From NCBI GenBank assembly GCA_035497735.1, contig DATJCX010000069.1:1-64000 (forward strand): DNA of 64,000 nucleotides, in the 5' to 3' direction. This stretch comes from Brumimicrobium sp035497735. Lineage in GTDB: Bacteria; Bacteroidota; Bacteroidia; Flavobacteriales_D; Crocinitomicaceae. How positions within the stretch are numbered: position 1 is the stretch's first letter; each line of letters opens with the position of its first letter. The notes under the pieces were generated by a model, which worked only from the letters and a program-made list of their open reading frames with translations, did no database searches and had not been told where the DNA came from. Below are positions 35,700 through 45,129 of the stretch, piece by piece. Made by a program: the position numbers and the translations under genes.

Positions 35700-36776
35700 T
35701 TATATCTTTGTTTGGTGTCTTCTTAAGGAAGTCAATCTTCTTTCTCCGCCTAATAGTTTTTTGAATTGTCTCAAGGCGTCTGTATTAACTTCTAAAATTT
35801 CTTTTTCAATTAGCTTAATAACGATTTGAATCGTGTTTAAAGCTGCTCCTTTTCTAAGATTGTCTGCTACAACCCACATGTTTAATGAGTTTTTCTGACT
35901 TTCATCTCTTCTAAGTCTTCCAACAAATACTTCATTCCTACCTTTTGCAAATAAAGGCATAGGATAGATGTTTGTTTCAGGATTGTCCTTCACTTCAATC
36001 CCAGGTGTATGATAAAAGGTCTTTCGTATATGAGATAAATCGAAATCTTTTTCAAAACTTACGTTGATAGATTCTGAATGCCCACCTTGAACAGGAACAC
36101 GAACTGCAGTTGCAGTAACAGCAATATTCGGATCTAAAATCTTATGTGTTTCATTGATTAACTTCATTTCCTCTTTGGTGTAACCATTCTCTAGGAAAGA
36201 ATCACAATGAGGCAATACATTTTGGTCAATCGGGTAAGGATAAACCATTTTGCCTTTGATGTTGTTTCTTTCATTCTCCATTTGCTCTACCGCTTGTGCA
36301 CCAGTTCCAGAAATGGACTGATAAGTTGAAACAACAACGCGTTTTATTGTATATAATTGGTGTAAAGGTGCTAAAACCAATAACATTTGAATGGTAGAAC
36401 AGTTTGGATTGGCAATGATGTAGTCATCCTTTGTTAAATAGTGACCGTTGATTTCTGGAATGATTAACTTTTTGTCTTCATCCATTCTAAAAGCTGATGA
36501 ATTATCAACCACTCTACAGCCAATCTCCGCAAACTTCGGTGCCCATTCTAATGAAATATCTCCTCCTGCTGAAAATAAAGCAATCTCTGGTTTTAAAGCC
36601 AAAGCTTCTTCAAGGGTTACAACTTTGTAGTCTTTACCAAGGTAGGTAACCATGCTTCCAGCCGATTTGGCCGAAGCAACAGGAATTAATTCAGAGATAG
36701 GGAACTTATATTCTTCAAGAACCTTGATTATTTCTTGACCAACCATTCCTGTAACACCAATTATCGCGAGTTTCAT
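35700..36776 (-). CDS. asd: Aspartate-semialdehyde dehydrogenase
   Basis: 358 aa. NADP-binding GVTGMVGQEIIKVLEE is at the N-terminus, the active-site Cys is Cys126 (IANPNCSTIQ) and the catalytic base His233 (QGGHSESI). It makes aspartate semialdehyde for lysine/diaminopimelate, threonine and methionine. It is about 25 residues longer at the C-terminus than many homologues (GGERRLTSLRRHQTKI), a basic tail with no known role. Divergent from the lamin-tail gene. Confidence 0.95.
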   Translation of the reverse strand: MKLAIIGVTGMVGQEIIKVLEEYKFPISELIPVASAKSAGSMVTYLGKDYKVVTLEEALALKPEIALFSAGGDISLEWAPKFAEIGCRVVDNSSAFRMDEDKKLIIPEINGHYLTKDDYIIANPNCSTIQMLLVLAPLHQLYTIKRVVVSTYQSISGTGAQAVEQMENERNNIKGKMVYPYPIDQNVLPHCDSFLENGYTKEEMKLINETHKILDPNIAVTATAVRVPVQGGHSESINVSFEKDFDLSHIRKTFYHTPGIEVKDNPETNIYPMPLFAKGRNEVFVGRLRRDESQKNSLNMWVVADNLRKGAALNTIQIVIKLIEKEILEVNTDALRQFKKLLGGERRLTSLRRHQTKI

Positions 36777-36791
36777 TGCTTATCTTTTTTA

Positions 36792-36799
36792 CAAAAATA
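36792..36799 (-). promoter_or_regulatory. -7 element (TATTTTTG) of asd
   Basis: An exact TAnnTTTG, 15 bases upstream of the asd ATG at 36776. Confidence 0.6.
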
Positions 36800-36808
36800 G
36801 TAAAGAAT

Positions 36809-36838
36809 TTTGTCAATTGGTGAATAGCTTTATCTTTG
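36809..36838 (+). promoter_or_regulatory. TTTG-N18-TATCTTTG promoter of the lamin-tail gene
   Basis: TTTG (36809-36812) and an exact TATCTTTG (36831-36838) are 18 bases apart, near the usual 19-21. It is divergent from the asd promoter within the same 105-bp gap. Confidence 0.6.
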
Positions 36839-36881
36839 TATGGCATCAATTGCTTTTTACGATGCAAAAGTGTATCTATAG

Positions 36882-39461
36882 ATGAAAAATATTATTATTC
36901 TTTTTAGTGCTTTACTTGCTTTTTCTTCATGGAGTCAGATGTCTGATTCTTTTGATGATGGAGACTTTACGCAAAATCCAACTTGGACAGGTAATGAAAG
37001 TGATTTTATCGTAAATGCCAATCTTGAGCTTCAATTGAACGCTGCTGGCGCTGGGGAAAGTTACTTATCTACGCCTCATAATTTAGTCGAACTAGAAGAG
37101 AAGGAATGGAGAATGAAAGTGGATTATGGCTTCGCTCCATCGAATAATAACTACGGATTAACATATTTAACGGCAGAAAGTGCTGATTTATCTACAAGTC
37201 CTGATGGTGTTTTTCTACGAAAAGGAGAAAATGGTGCCAATGACCCTATTCGATTAATTGAAAGAGTAGGCGGTGTCGAAACTGAAATTCTTGTTAGTAC
37301 GCCAGCTGTAGTGGCAGAAAGTTTTAACATTCGAATTAAAGTTGTTTACCGTGCAAATGGTGACTGGGAATTGTATTATGATGCAAGCGGAGGAGAGAAT
37401 TATGTTTTGAATGCTACGGCCAATCACCCTACTACAGTTGGTGGAACTCACCTAGGAATATTCTTAAAATACACCGCAGGTAATGTTACAAAGTTTAAAT
37501 ATGACGACTTCTTTGCAGGAGATATTTATGTTGATGTAACACCACCAGTTGTCGATACTGTTTTTGCAACTACTATAACGCAAGTCGATGTTTTATTCAA
37601 CGAGGCAATTGACCCGGTATCAGGAGTGCAGGCGAGTAATTATGCTATTAATAATGGAATTGGAATCCCTTTAACTGTTGAACAAGATATCAATAATCAG
37701 GCTTTATTTCATTTGACATTAAATTCCGACTTGACGGTGGGAGAGACCTACACAATTACGATTCAAAATGTAGAAGATTTAGCAGGAAACAGTGTTGAGT
37801 TAACGAATAAGAATTTTATTTATATCGAAGCACAAGAACCAGAACTTGGAGACATCATCATCAATGAGTTTATCCCAAAACCTTCTCCAGCGGTAGGCCT
37901 ACCAGAACATCAGTTTGTAGAATTGTACAATAGAAGTGATAAGTACTTTAACTTGAATGGTTGGAAATTAAGAGATAATAATTCAGCTGGAACAATCAGT
38001 GAAGTTTGGCTTTTCCCAAATGAATATGTGGTGTTAGTACCAACATCAGGCTTAGAAGGTTATCCTAACGCTACGAAAGTTTCAAGTTGGGCAACCTTAA
38101 ACCAAACAGGTGATGAAATTCATTTGGAAACGGCTTCTGGATTTGTCGTTGATGAATTAACATACACGGACGCTTGGTATAAAGATGCGGAAAAAAAGAA
38201 TGGAGGTTGGAGTATTGAACGTATCAATCCTGATTTAACTTGTTCGGATATCGACAACTGGAAAGCTAGTACAGATCTTACTGGAGGAACACCAGGCGCA
38301 CAAAATAGCGTGTATAATGACGCACCTGATATTATTTCGCCAACTGTTTTAAATGTAGCGATAGAACTTCCGAATCAATTGACGCTTACTTTTTCAGAAA
38401 GCTTGGATTCCTTGAGTTTAATTAATGCTTATTTCGAATCAGAACCATCTTTGACGATAGATAATAGAATCGTTAACGGGAAATATCCAAAGAAGATGAC
38501 ACTAATTTTTGAAGAAGACTTTGAAGAAGGTGTCGTTTATTCTTATCGCCTTGAAAACTTTACAGATTGCTCAGGTAATTTCGGAGTGTATGATGGGGAA
38601 TTTATGTTGCCACAAACGCCAGAAAAAGGAGATTTAATTATCAATGAAATTTTATTTAATCCGTTAACAGGTGGTTCCGACTTTGTGGAAATTTACAATA
38701 CTTCGGATAAATACATTGATTTATTGAATTGGGAATTGGCGAATTATAAAGATGATACGATAGCCAATAATAAGAAAGTTAATTACAGTTATGTCATTCG
38801 CCCAAAGGATTATGTTGTTATCACAAAAGACACATCTTTTCAATTGATGAACTATCCAATGGCTGTGCCGGGTAAGTTTATTCAACTCTCAACTTTACCG
38901 AGTTATAACAATGACTCATCAACGGTATTGCTAATTTATAACGATACAGTTATGGATCAAGTTTCTTACACAGAAAAATGGCATTTCTCTTTACTTTCTT
39001 CTATGAAAGGTGTGAGTTTAGAGCGATTTTCTGCAAAAGGAGCATCCAATGACGCTTCGAATTGGCACAGTGCAAGTGAGACGATTGGTTTTGCCACGCC
39101 AGGAGCCCGTAATTCGCAGAATATGACACCGAATAACGATGGTGGAACATTGTCCTTATCTTCTAAAACTTTCTCTCCAGATGGAGACGGCTATGAAGAT
39201 GTCTTATTGATTTCTTATGAAGTTACCTCACCAGACTTAATAGGGACGATTACCGTTTACGATGATAAAGGTAGAGCAATTACTACCTTAATGGAAAGAG
39301 AATTGCTAGGCGGAAAAGGAACAGTAAAGTGGGAGGGAACTAAAGATAATGGAAAAAAAGCACCTATTGGTCCATACATTATTCTGTTTGAAATCTTCGA
39401 CCTTAACAACGCAAAAGTTCAAACGGTAAGAAAAGTCGCTACGCTAGCTGGAAAGTTTTAG
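36882..39461 (+). CDS. Secreted lamin-tail-domain (LTD) protein with FlgD-like C-terminus
   Basis: 859 aa. The signal peptide ends SSWS with Gln next. After a laminin-G/concanavalin-like N-domain and a Big-type Ig domain (DVLFNEAIDPVSG), two LTD domains are visible: GDIIINEFIPKPSP ... FVELYNRSDKYF and GDLIINEILFNPLT ... FVEIYNTSDKYI. The last 90 residues (FSPDGDGYEDVLLISYEV ... GKGTVKWEGTKDNGKKAP) are FlgD-Ig-like, as used at the ends of many Bacteroidota surface proteins. No canonical type A or B sorting tail is seen, so the T9SS route is possible but not shown. Likely a surface or extracellular protein of unknown role. Confidence 0.85.
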   Translation: MKNIIILFSALLAFSSWSQMSDSFDDGDFTQNPTWTGNESDFIVNANLELQLNAAGAGESYLSTPHNLVELEEKEWRMKVDYGFAPSNNNYGLTYLTAESADLSTSPDGVFLRKGENGANDPIRLIERVGGVETEILVSTPAVVAESFNIRIKVVYRANGDWELYYDASGGENYVLNATANHPTTVGGTHLGIFLKYTAGNVTKFKYDDFFAGDIYVDVTPPVVDTVFATTITQVDVLFNEAIDPVSGVQASNYAINNGIGIPLTVEQDINNQALFHLTLNSDLTVGETYTITIQNVEDLAGNSVELTNKNFIYIEAQEPELGDIIINEFIPKPSPAVGLPEHQFVELYNRSDKYFNLNGWKLRDNNSAGTISEVWLFPNEYVVLVPTSGLEGYPNATKVSSWATLNQTGDEIHLETASGFVVDELTYTDAWYKDAEKKNGGWSIERINPDLTCSDIDNWKASTDLTGGTPGAQNSVYNDAPDIISPTVLNVAIELPNQLTLTFSESLDSLSLINAYFESEPSLTIDNRIVNGKYPKKMTLIFEEDFEEGVVYSYRLENFTDCSGNFGVYDGEFMLPQTPEKGDLIINEILFNPLTGGSDFVEIYNTSDKYIDLLNWELANYKDDTIANNKKVNYSYVIRPKDYVVITKDTSFQLMNYPMAVPGKFIQLSTLPSYNNDSSTVLLIYNDTVMDQVSYTEKWHFSLLSSMKGVSLERFSAKGASNDASNWHSASETIGFATPGARNSQNMTPNNDGGTLSLSSKTFSPDGDGYEDVLLISYEVTSPDLIGTITVYDDKGRAITTLMERELLGGKGTVKWEGTKDNGKKAPIGPYIILFEIFDLNNAKVQTVRKVATLAGKF

Positions 39462-39477
39462 AGAATGCTCGCAGTAA

Positions 39478-39846
39478 TTAAAATGCTTGGTTTTTTACTT
39501 GAAGACCGCGAATGATTTCTTTTAGTTTTCCGATTTCCTCATACGACTCCTGAATTTTTATGTCTTTTAGCCTTAACATCTCTAAAAGCATATTTTCATT
39601 ACTAGCTTCTGAAAAAGTTGTGTTCTTGTGGTTGTTTTCTGTGATCAACATCGGTGCGTTGTCATCAAAAAACCAATCCATATTTAAGTCTTGATAAGAG
39701 TTGATAATCACCTTAAGTTTATCTACTTCTAAAGAACCTCCTTCTTCTAAAAAATTATTAGAAACCCCAATTTCAGCATGGAACTTGCTTTTTGGAACAC
39801 CTTTGTAATCAAGGTATTTCAATATTTTTTCTTTATCTGTCATCAT
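39478..39846 (-). CDS. XRE-like HTH protein with C-terminal coiled coil
   Basis: 122 aa. The N-terminal half (KILKYLDYKGVPKSKFHAEIGVSNNFLEEGGSLEVDKL... LNMDWFF) matches the Bacteroidota helix-turn-helix group related to phage repressors ('KGISKYKFY.. TGLSNGFL.. DLNPDWLL'). The last 40 residues form a coiled coil (MLRLKDIKIQESYEEIGKLKEII), probably for dimerisation. Its target is unknown. The stop lies 16 bp from the convergent LTD gene with no terminator in between. Confidence 0.75.
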   Translation of the reverse strand: MMTDKEKILKYLDYKGVPKSKFHAEIGVSNNFLEEGGSLEVDKLKVIINSYQDLNMDWFFDDNAPMLITENNHKNTTFSEASNENMLLEMLRLKDIKIQESYEEIGKLKEIIRGLQVKNQAF

Positions 39847-39913
39847 CTAAATTTTAGAAAAATATAATGGTTAAAAATGGATAATATTTGTACACTTTTC
39901 GTTAAAAACTTGA

Positions 39914-40990
39914 CTATTCCTCTACTAAACCAATCTCTAGTAAGTTGGGCCAATTCTTTCCTGTAATAAATAGTTGCTGTGTTGATTTCTTGTATGCTAT
40001 TCCATTTAATACTTCACCTGTCTTGCGGTAATCTAAAGCGATGATACTTGCATCGATATTCCCAGTAACAACTCCGCTAAGTGCATCAAATATCACAATT
40101 TGATTGGTCGTATAGATGTTTGCATAAATTTTGCCGTTGATGTATTCCAGTTCGTTTAAACCTTTTGTAGCTCCTATATTTGAATAAACTTCGATTGTTT
40201 TCTTAATCGCAAAAGTTGTAGGGTCTCTGTAATAAATACGTTCTGAACCATCAGACATTATAAGATATTCTCCATCGTTTGTCAGACCCCACCCTTCACC
40301 TGTATAAGTGAAAGTTTTCACTTCTTCTAAGGTGTTTTTGTCGTACACAAAACAAGTGTGTTCTTTCCACGTCAATTGATAGACGTAATCACCCAAAATA
40401 GTAATTCCTTCTCCGAAGTATTTCTCTCCTAGTAATACTTGTTGTGTATGCTTTCCTGTGTTTAAGTCCACTTTGGCTAATAAACTTTGTCCTAAAGAAC
40501 CTTTTCCTCCTGTTCCTTCATAGAGTTGGTCTCCATCAAATTCTAAACCTTGCGTATATGAAGTCGTTAAGTGAGGGTATTCAGTGATAACTTCTGCTGT
40601 ATATTCAGTAGGAATATTGTCGGGCAAAACCTTTACAATTCTGTAATCATTTCTTGTTTTCCCGTCTTTGGTTGTTGTCTCAAGAGAGATTTGATTTGTT
40701 CCTATTTTCAAGTTATCAGTATTTACCTCAAAGAAATATTGAGCTTTATCAACTGCTCCATCAAAGAGAACAGTGTCCTTTGTGAAAACTTTGATATTAC
40801 TAACGTTATTGATATCAGCAATACTAATTTCAACACGGAATGATTTTCCTTTTCTAGCAGTCGCATTGTTGTTGGGTAATTCAAACTTTGCCGGCGTTAA
40901 ACTTCCAGTTTTAATAGTTGAATCACTATCTGTACAAGCTCCAAATATAAATAGTAGAGAAAGGATAGCAACAAAATAAAAAGCTTTCAT
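39914..40990 (-). CDS. Glutaminyl-peptide cyclotransferase lipoprotein
   Basis: 358 aa. A lipobox (FGAC, Cys19) is followed by an Ig-like N-domain to about 125 and then the five-bladed propeller of the plant/bacterial glutamine cyclotransferase family: TTSYTQGLEFDGDQLYEGTG, GEGITILGDYVYQLTWKE, EGWGLTNDGEYLIMSDGS, GLNELEYINGKIYANIYTT and VLNGIAYKK. It converts N-terminal Gln of exported proteins to pyroglutamate, in the periplasm or at the outer membrane. Its ATG overlaps the ytxJ stop by one base, so it is translated from the pheS-ytxJ message. Confidence 0.92.
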   Translation of the reverse strand: MKAFYFVAILSLLFIFGACTDSDSTIKTGSLTPAKFELPNNNATARKGKSFRVEISIADINNVSNIKVFTKDTVLFDGAVDKAQYFFEVNTDNLKIGTNQISLETTTKDGKTRNDYRIVKVLPDNIPTEYTAEVITEYPHLTTSYTQGLEFDGDQLYEGTGGKGSLGQSLLAKVDLNTGKHTQQVLLGEKYFGEGITILGDYVYQLTWKEHTCFVYDKNTLEEVKTFTYTGEGWGLTNDGEYLIMSDGSERIYYRDPTTFAIKKTIEVYSNIGATKGLNELEYINGKIYANIYTTNQIVIFDALSGVVTGNIDASIIALDYRKTGEVLNGIAYKKSTQQLFITGKNWPNLLEIGLVEE

Positions 40991-41355
40991 TATAGTAAAT
41001 TTTTAATTTGTGATGCAGAAATTCCGCTATGCGTTGCATCGTAAATAACAGTTTTGTTTTTAACCAAGATGGCTTGTGGAGATTGGTGAACAATCCCTGT
41101 GATTTCAGCTAAGGCGTTTGAAACGTCTCTATGTGCTAATAAATCAATGAAATATAATGTACAGTCGTCTGTTTCTTCCCATTCTTTTTCAAAACGATTG
41201 AGTGCCATGCTTGAAATTCCACATCGTGTTGAATGCTTGAAGAACAAACCTTGTTTTTCACTTGTTTGATTAAAGAATTCCTGAAGTTTCTCAACGGAGT
41301 CAACATTTATCCAATTGATTTTATCAACAGCTTTCTTTTTAGAGAAAATTCCCAT
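40990..41355 (-). CDS. ytxJ: YtxJ/BrxC-type monothiol bacilliredoxin
   Basis: 121 aa with a thioredoxin-like fold. The single active-site Cys45 in FKHSTRCGISSMA matches the YtxJ (BrxC) signature. It acts with bacillithiol to resolve S-bacillithiolated proteins in the cytoplasm. It starts 1 base after the pheS stop and ends in a 1-base overlap with the cyclotransferase gene. Together with BrxB it supports a bacillithiol-using host. Confidence 0.9.
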   Translation of the reverse strand: MGIFSKKKAVDKINWINVDSVEKLQEFFNQTSEKQGLFFKHSTRCGISSMALNRFEKEWEETDDCTLYFIDLLAHRDVSNALAEITGIVHQSPQAILVKNKTVIYDATHSGISASQIKNLL

Positions 41356-41356
41356 G

Positions 41357-42388
41357 CTATAATGCAGATTTAAATTGTTTTAAGAACCTCACGTCATTCT
41401 CAGAATATAAACGCAAGTCGTTCACGCGATATTTTAACTGAGCGATTCGTTCAATTCCCATTCCAAAAGCAAAACCACTGTATTCCTTTGGGTCGATATT
41501 TGAAGCGATTAGAACATCTGGGTCAACCATTCCGCAACCTAATATTTCTAACCAACCTGTGTGTTTACAAACATTACAGCCGTCGCCATTACAAATTGTG
41601 CAACTTACATCCACCTCAGCACTTGGTTCAGTGAAAGGGAAGTAAGAGGGGCGAAGACGAATCTGTGTATTCTTTCCAAACATTTCCTGAGCGAAGTAAA
41701 GAATCGTTTGCTTTAAGTCAGCGAAAGAAACATCTTTATCAATAAATAGTCCTTCAACTTGGTGGAAGAAACAGTGTGCACGTGCTGAAATTGCTTCGTT
41801 ACGGTAAACTCGTCCCGGTGAAATTGTACGAATTGGCGGTTTGCTATTCTCCATAACACGCACCTGAACAGATGAGGTATGTGTACGCAATGCCATTTCT
41901 CTTTCTCCTGTTTCTACAAAGAACGTATCTTGCATATCTCTTGCTGGATGTTCCTCAGGGAAGTTTAATGCAGAGAAATTATGCCAATCATCCTCAACTT
42001 CAGGTCCTTCTGAAACACCAAAACCGATTCTTTCGAAGATAGAGATAATCTCGTTTCTAACTAAACTAATCGGATGTCTAGCACCAATTTCTGTTGGTTC
42101 ACCTGGACGAGAAAAATCAATAAATTCATCACTTTCGTTTTCAGTAGAAAGTTGTTCTTTGAATTGGTCAAAAATTGCTTGAGCTTTATTCTTCAACTCA
42201 TTGATGTTTAGTCCAACTTCTTTCTTTTGATCGTTCGGAACATTCTTCAATTCCATGAACAAATCTTTTAAGATGTTTTTACTTCCTAAGAAACGAATTC
42301 TAAAAGCTTCCAACATTTCTGGATTGCTGATGGCAACTTCTTTGACTTCAGCTAATAGTTCCTTTATTTTAGATTGTATATCTGACAT
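41357..42388 (-). CDS. pheS: Phenylalanine-tRNA ligase alpha subunit
   Basis: 343 aa from the ATG at 42388 (MSDIQSKIKELLAEVKE); the open frame upstream to 42451 covers the promoter. The N-terminal coiled coil is followed by the class II catalytic core: motif 2 RTHTSSVQVRVME and SPGRVYRNEAISARAHCFFHQ, and motif 3 near GFAFGMGIERIAQLKYRV. The insert CTICNGDGCNVCKHTGW shows four Cys. pheT is not adjacent, which is unusual for proteobacteria but common in Bacteroidota. Confidence 0.96.
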   Translation of the reverse strand: MSDIQSKIKELLAEVKEVAISNPEMLEAFRIRFLGSKNILKDLFMELKNVPNDQKKEVGLNINELKNKAQAIFDQFKEQLSTENESDEFIDFSRPGEPTEIGARHPISLVRNEIISIFERIGFGVSEGPEVEDDWHNFSALNFPEEHPARDMQDTFFVETGEREMALRTHTSSVQVRVMENSKPPIRTISPGRVYRNEAISARAHCFFHQVEGLFIDKDVSFADLKQTILYFAQEMFGKNTQIRLRPSYFPFTEPSAEVDVSCTICNGDGCNVCKHTGWLEILGCGMVDPDVLIASNIDPKEYSGFAFGMGIERIAQLKYRVNDLRLYSENDVRFLKQFKSAL

Positions 42389-42448
42389 ATTAATGTATTT
42401 CGTAACACTAGTAACCAATCGATTAATATCGTAATCGGTTATGAAACA

Positions 42449-42456
42449 CAAAAGTA
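42449..42456 (-). promoter_or_regulatory. -7 element (TACTTTTG) of the pheS operon
   Basis: An exact TAnnTTTG about 60 nt upstream of the pheS ATG. The leader can form an AACCGATTA/TAATC...TGGTT stem with a bulge; no T-box features are seen. Confidence 0.5.
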
Positions 42457-42613
42457 GTGTTATTTTTTGAAATTTCGCAGTGGCCCGATAGATTTACTTT
42501 GTGTTTCTGACTTAGAATGATATCCTGATTTTATTCCTATAAATACACATTTGATACTTATCCTTAAAACATCAACTCGCTTGTTGCAATACTAATACAT
42601 AACAGTATAGAAT

Positions 42614-42657
42614 ATGACATTAGTCATTTGCCGTGTGGTATTATGCACGTATTTTTG
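42614..42657 (+). promoter_or_regulatory. ccoI promoter with FNR-like operator
   Basis: The palindrome ATGAC-ATTA-GTCAT (42614-42627) has the 5-4-5 geometry of an FNR box. TTTG at 42627-42630 and TATTTTTG at 42650-42657 are 19 bp apart and form a consensus -33/-7 pair. The operator centre (42620.5) is about 40 bases before the expected start of transcription, the classical class II activator position. Confidence 0.75.
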
Positions 42658-42679
42658 TCAAAATTTTTGAGGCTAAAAA

Positions 42680-45049
42680 ATGAAAGATCAATTGTATTGC
42701 GACCATTGTGGTGATGAAATCGTGGGCAGAAATAAGTATGTGCATGAGGATAAGTCATTCTGTTGCAATGGTTGTTTATCCGTTTATCAATTATTAAAAG
42801 ATCATGATTTAGGAGCTTTTTATCAATTAGAAAGCAAATCAGGTGTTAAACCTAAAAATGCACAAGAACATAAGTACGCCTTTTTAGAAGTGCCAGATAT
42901 TCGTGCGAAATTTGTAGATTTTGAAGATGATAACTATATCAAAATCACACTTTATTTGCCGGAAATACACTGTTCAAGTTGTATTTACTTACTAGAAAAT
43001 CTTCCGAAAATTCAACCAGCTGTAACCTCTTCTCTTATCGACTTTGTGAAAAAAGAAGCGATGATAACCTTTAGAAAGAAGGATATGAAGCTCTCAGAGT
43101 TGGCACACTTTCTAGATAAGATTGGGTACGCTCCTAACTTTGGTAATAGAAGTGAGGAATCAAAAAACTTTGACAAGATATTTTTTTATAAATTAGGTGT
43201 AGCAGGTTTTGCCTTTGGAAGCATTATGCTTTGGAGTGTTCCTGACTATTCTGGAAGCGGAATTGGCGATTTGACATTTAGAAGTGTTACTTCATATCTT
43301 TCATTAATTGTTTCGATTCCTGTTTTGCTTTTTTCTGCTAGAGATTATTTTATTTCCGCATTTAAGGCATTGAGAAGTAAAACCTTGAACCTTGATGTAC
43401 CGATTACCATTGGAATTATCGCACTTTATTTGCAAAGTGTATATACAATTGTGGTTCATGGAAGTGCTGGTTATATGGATTCCTTTGCGGGCTTTATTTT
43501 CTTCCTATTAATCGGGAAATGGTTCCAAAATAGAACCTATCGTTCCTTGTCTTTTGAACGTGATTACACCTCCTATTTTCCAGTTGCGGTTACGAGAGTA
43601 AAAGATTCCGGAGAAGAAGAAATTGTAGAAATTGAGGATATAAAAGTGGGAGAAACAATTATAATAAGAAACGAAGAAGTAATTCCTTGTGACAGTGTTT
43701 TAGTAAGTGATACCGCTAAGATAGATTACAGTTTTGTTACCGGTGAATCTGAACCAATTTATAAGGAAAAAGGTGACTTTATTTATGCTGGTGGTAAACT
43801 GTTAGGACAAAAAACACTTCTGAAAGCGGAAAGAGCTTCCAATAGAAGTTTACTAACCCAACTGTGGAATGATATTAAGATTGAAAAAATCAAACCCAAT
43901 AGATATAAATTCCAAGACGTAGTTGCCAAATACTTCTTAGGTGTAGTACTTGTTGTTGCTGCTTTTTCGGCTTTAACTTGGATGTTTATCGACTCTTCAA
44001 GAGTAACAGAAATTGTTGTTGCAGTACTGATTGTTGCTTGCCCTTGTGCACTTGCTTTATCTTCTCCTTTTACCTTCGGAAACGTTATGCGCTATATGGG
44101 TCGTAAAGGTTTCTATGCAAAAAATAGCATGGTTGTTGAAAAAATGGATGAAGTGACTGATGTTGTGTTCGATAAAACCGGAACATTAACGGAATCTGTT
44201 AAACTACAGGTAGATCAAGAAGGGGATGAATTGACAAAAGAAGAAATGGAAGTTATTTGTTCTTTAGCGAATTCTTCTACACATCCATTGTCTAGAGCAA
44301 TTGTTCAATTTTACAAACAGAAAGGCATTTTTGGTGACTTAGAAATAGAGGAATATACAGAAAAACCAGGCGCTGGATTAAATGGAGAAATCAATGGAAT
44401 TGAGGCGAAGTTAGGTAGCCATTTATTTGTATTTAACACTTCTAAAGATTCAAATGATACCGAGACTTATTTTCAAGTTGGCTCAAAAAGCGGTCGATTT
44501 GTTTTTAATTCAGAATTGCGCCCAGGAATAGAGGAATTGATTGCAGACCTAAGTGATTATCGCGTCCATGTTTTATCTGGAGATAAGGATAAAGATAAAG
44601 AGCTGATAGAATCAATTGTAGGAACACGAGAGACAATTCATTTTAACCAAACGCCAAACGATAAATTAGAATACATCATGAAATTACAAGATGAAGGCCG
44701 AAAGGTGATGATGATAGGAGATGGTTTGAACGACGCAGGTGGTCTTGGAGTTGCACATGTGGGAGTTGCAGTTTCTGAAGATGTTTTCAGATTCACGCCT
44801 TCTTCCGATGCCATTATTGAAGCGAGTAAATTGAAAGATTTAAATAAGCTGTTAGACTTAAGTCATTACGCGCAGCGTGTATTAAGAATTAGTATGATAT
44901 TCTCTATTTCTTATAATACCATCGGATTGTCATTTGCCGTTCTAGGAATGTTGACACCATTGGTTGCTGCCATTTTAATGCCTTTGAGTTCAGTTACTGT
45001 TGTAGGACTGAGCACTTTATTGGTTTATTTCAAGAAAGATAAAGACTGA
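42680..45049 (+). CDS. ccoI: Copper-transporting P-type ATPase for cbb3 oxidase assembly (CcoI)
   Basis: 789 aa. The N-terminal metal-binding module of the CcoI/FixI type carries CDHCG and CCNGC (residues 8-33). An HMA-like domain has CSSC (about residue 100). Six to eight membrane helices follow, with the ion-binding CPC at 454-456, the phosphorylation site Asp498 in DKTGTLT, and MIGDGLNDAGGL near 678. It exports Cu+ across the inner membrane to supply the Cu(B) site of the oxidase. First gene of the island; ccoS starts 128 bp downstream behind a second regulated promoter. Confidence 0.95.
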   Translation: MKDQLYCDHCGDEIVGRNKYVHEDKSFCCNGCLSVYQLLKDHDLGAFYQLESKSGVKPKNAQEHKYAFLEVPDIRAKFVDFEDDNYIKITLYLPEIHCSSCIYLLENLPKIQPAVTSSLIDFVKKEAMITFRKKDMKLSELAHFLDKIGYAPNFGNRSEESKNFDKIFFYKLGVAGFAFGSIMLWSVPDYSGSGIGDLTFRSVTSYLSLIVSIPVLLFSARDYFISAFKALRSKTLNLDVPITIGIIALYLQSVYTIVVHGSAGYMDSFAGFIFFLLIGKWFQNRTYRSLSFERDYTSYFPVAVTRVKDSGEEEIVEIEDIKVGETIIIRNEEVIPCDSVLVSDTAKIDYSFVTGESEPIYKEKGDFIYAGGKLLGQKTLLKAERASNRSLLTQLWNDIKIEKIKPNRYKFQDVVAKYFLGVVLVVAAFSALTWMFIDSSRVTEIVVAVLIVACPCALALSSPFTFGNVMRYMGRKGFYAKNSMVVEKMDEVTDVVFDKTGTLTESVKLQVDQEGDELTKEEMEVICSLANSSTHPLSRAIVQFYKQKGIFGDLEIEEYTEKPGAGLNGEINGIEAKLGSHLFVFNTSKDSNDTETYFQVGSKSGRFVFNSELRPGIEELIADLSDYRVHVLSGDKDKDKELIESIVGTRETIHFNQTPNDKLEYIMKLQDEGRKVMMIGDGLNDAGGLGVAHVGVAVSEDVFRFTPSSDAIIEASKLKDLNKLLDLSHYAQRVLRISMIFSISYNTIGLSFAVLGMLTPLVAAILMPLSSVTVVGLSTLLVYFKKDKD

Positions 45050-45129
45050 ATCAAGCTTTAAGTAGCTATGCTATTGCTATTTAGTTTGATTCTAATTAAG
45101 AATAACTCTGATAAAAATCAGTTTTTTAA

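Noticed and set aside
42389..42448. T-box or attenuator in the pheS leader
   Set aside because: Only one weak bulged stem is seen and there is no specifier loop or T-box sequence.
42389..42451. 21-codon N-terminal extension of PheS
   Set aside because: It covers the leader and the -7 element; homologues start with the coiled coil.
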